Assembly (NCBI GenBank): GCA_024304995.1
Contig: JAMWZD010000002.1
Span: 1 to 64,000, forward strand
Source: Rickettsiales bacterium
Lineage (GTDB): Bacteria; Pseudomonadota; Alphaproteobacteria; Rickettsiales; UBA998
DNA: 64,000 bases
Reading direction: 5' to 3'
Shown: positions 63,875 to 64,000 of the stretch, piece after piece
Numbering within the stretch: the stretch's first letter is position 1
Layout of the letters: the number at the start of each line of letters is the position of its first letter
Position numbers and translations under genes: made by a program
Notes under the pieces: generated by a model
Told to the model about the DNA's origin: nothing
Database searches by the model: none
The model's input: the letters and a program-made list of their open reading frames with translations, nothing else

Positions 63875-64000
63875 ATGACGAAGCATATTATTATAATTGA
63901 CAATTTTGACTCAGGCGGACGGGTGCTAGTGAATGCAGTGACTGCTCTGAACTATCACCCCTATCATGCAGATAATATTCATGATGCTAAGCAGTATATG
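63875..64000 (+). CDS. Start of a possible response-regulator-like protein, cut by window edge
   Basis: The frame from ATG 63875 is open to the end of the window (42 codons). The product starts MTKHIIIIDNFDSGGRVLVN and continues AVTALNYHPYHADNIHDAKQ, which has the spacing of a receiver domain's first strand and helix (compare ILIVDDNxxxRxLLxxxL). The acidic pair is DNFD instead of DD. With only 42 residues this is a tentative call. Confidence 0.4.
   Translation, partial: MTKHIIIIDNFDSGGRVLVNAVTALNYHPYHADNIHDAKQYM

Overview
The window looks like chromosomal DNA of a flagellated, free-living type of alphaproteobacterium with moderate GC. The main evidence is the cell-cycle regulator CtrA divergent from flagellar fliI, the gene order rpmF-plsX-fabH-ihfA, an sdhCDAB operon, a two-subunit 3-oxoacid CoA-transferase and an intracellular PHB depolymerase. 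The genus cannot be named from the sequence. I see no transposase, integrase, phage gene or CRISPR array, and no gene-free gap longer than 300 bases.

Layout. 1-1176: the 3' part of a 23S rRNA gene and a 5S rRNA gene inside an unusually extended stem. 1.2-10.5 kb: a large two-domain glycosyltransferase, an RND efflux pair (lipoprotein adaptor plus permease), a BON-domain lipoprotein, and CoA-transferase subunits scoA and scoB separated by two tiny His/Cys-rich lipoprotein genes. 10.6-26.5 kb: an apparent stress and signalling block. It holds an SDR oxidoreductase with an altered catalytic motif, two giant CheB-CheR-PAS-histidine-kinase-REC proteins, a single-domain response regulator, tRNA-Ser(GCT), two overlapping GH13 glucosidases, a fatty-acid desaturase, ChaB and small proteins. 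The second giant kinase is cut by one in-frame TAG.

26.5-36 kb: biotin genes (bioB divergent from bioF, then bioH-bioC-bioD), a DUF892 protein, an RDD membrane protein, and four tandem, translationally coupled prepilin-like genes with a shared C-terminal signature. A fifth relative lies at 46.9 kb. 36-46.3 kb: a GT2 glycosyltransferase, rpmF-plsX-fabH-ihfA-glmM-thiD, PhaZ, a pirin, ssb and several unrecognised small or membrane proteins. 46.3-49.7 kb: mostly small accessory genes plus an AlkA-type glycosylase; two small two-helix membrane proteins each end in nearly the same terminator hairpin.

49.7-54 kb: sdhC-sdhD-sdhA-(M48 lipoprotein protease)-sdhB on the minus strand. 54.1-64 kb: ctrA, fliI, a CDP-alcohol phosphatidyltransferase, a REC-GGDEF-EAL protein, a Crp/Fnr regulator, a DUF4112 protein, a KdpE-like regulator, a MscS-family channel and the start of one more gene cut by the window edge.

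The best candidates for something not yet described are the prepilin-like array, the amber-split chemotaxis/kinase chimera and its intact paralogue, the small lipoprotein pair inside scoAB, and the protease embedded in the sdh operon.
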